The position numbers and the translations under genes are program-made. A DNA stretch of 5,046 nucleotides from Christensenella sp. UBA7868 (GTDB lineage Bacteria > Bacillota > Clostridia > Christensenellales > UBA1242). Where the stretch lies: the NCBI GenBank assembly GCA_002501285.1, contig DLSG01000105.1, positions 1 to 5,046 of the forward strand, written 5' to 3'. Below are positions 4,961-5,046 of the stretch, piece after piece. A model generated the notes under the pieces. The model was not told the origin of the DNA. It worked only from the letters and a program-made list of their open reading frames with translations, and did no database searches. Numbering within the stretch: position 1 is the first letter of the stretch; each line of letters opens with the position of its first letter.

Positions 4961-5046
4961 TGTTTTGCTAATTAGGACTATTTATATAGTTATATATAAA
5001 TATATAAAATTCCGCAAGGCACGAGCAAAAGAAACAAGGATAAACT
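4961..5046 (+). promoter_or_regulatory. leader of a + strand gene beginning beyond the right edge
   Basis: AAGGA (5036-5040) is a good Shine-Dalgarno placed 6 nt from the window end. No ATG, GTG or TTG follows it within the window, so a start codon is expected at about 5047-5050. Upstream are several AT-only -10 candidates (TATAGT 4985-4990, TATAAA 4995-5000 and 5003-5008). The element at 4961-4976 ending CTAATTAGG matches the one before the surface-protein gene. The -35 cannot be assigned with confidence. The gene itself is not visible, so its product is unknown. Confidence 0.5.

Overview
The window is very AT-rich, uses the standard code (TGG for Trp, TAA stops) and carries T-tailed hairpin terminators and a Shine-Dalgarno site. 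This fits a low-G+C Firmicutes-type bacterium (Bacilli/Clostridia, possibly an uncultured gut lineage). Assignment below phylum is not supportable. No mobile element, CRISPR array, rRNA or tRNA gene was seen.

Layout. Positions 1-80 hold the tail of an upstream transcript: a possible last few codons, then a strong intrinsic terminator. A second, AT-only hairpin and a short tandem repeat follow. Positions 342-812 (+) encode a 156-residue helical protein of unknown function with its own promoter and terminator. Positions 1059-3914 (+) encode a 951-residue secreted protein. It has a SipW-type signal peptide, a TasA/camelysin-like beta domain and four tandem ~183-residue lectin-like (LamG/concanavalin A-like) modules. 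Positions 3915-4227 hold no convincing gene. They contain a tiny ORF overlapping a terminator, a TAG triplet repeat, a bidirectional terminator and eight perfect copies of TAGTT. Positions 4228-4869 (-) encode an MscL mechanosensitive channel with an extended C-terminus. From 4909 to the right edge is the apparent leader of a + strand gene starting just outside, ending in an AAGGA ribosome-binding site.

The genes look like separate single-gene transcription units, not one pathway. The most distinctive local feature is the mode of translation initiation. Both the 342 gene and mscL have a perfect TATAAT whose last base is exactly 6 nt from the ATG, so transcription should begin at the A of the start codon (leaderless mRNA). 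The large surface protein instead has an SD and a conventional leader. The most interesting protein is the TasA-like/LamG-like fusion, which by inference could display adhesive modules on a matrix fibre or the cell surface. A near-identical ~15-base element ending in CTAATTAGG occurs upstream of the surface-protein gene and upstream of the gene beyond the right edge, suggesting a shared regulatory site.
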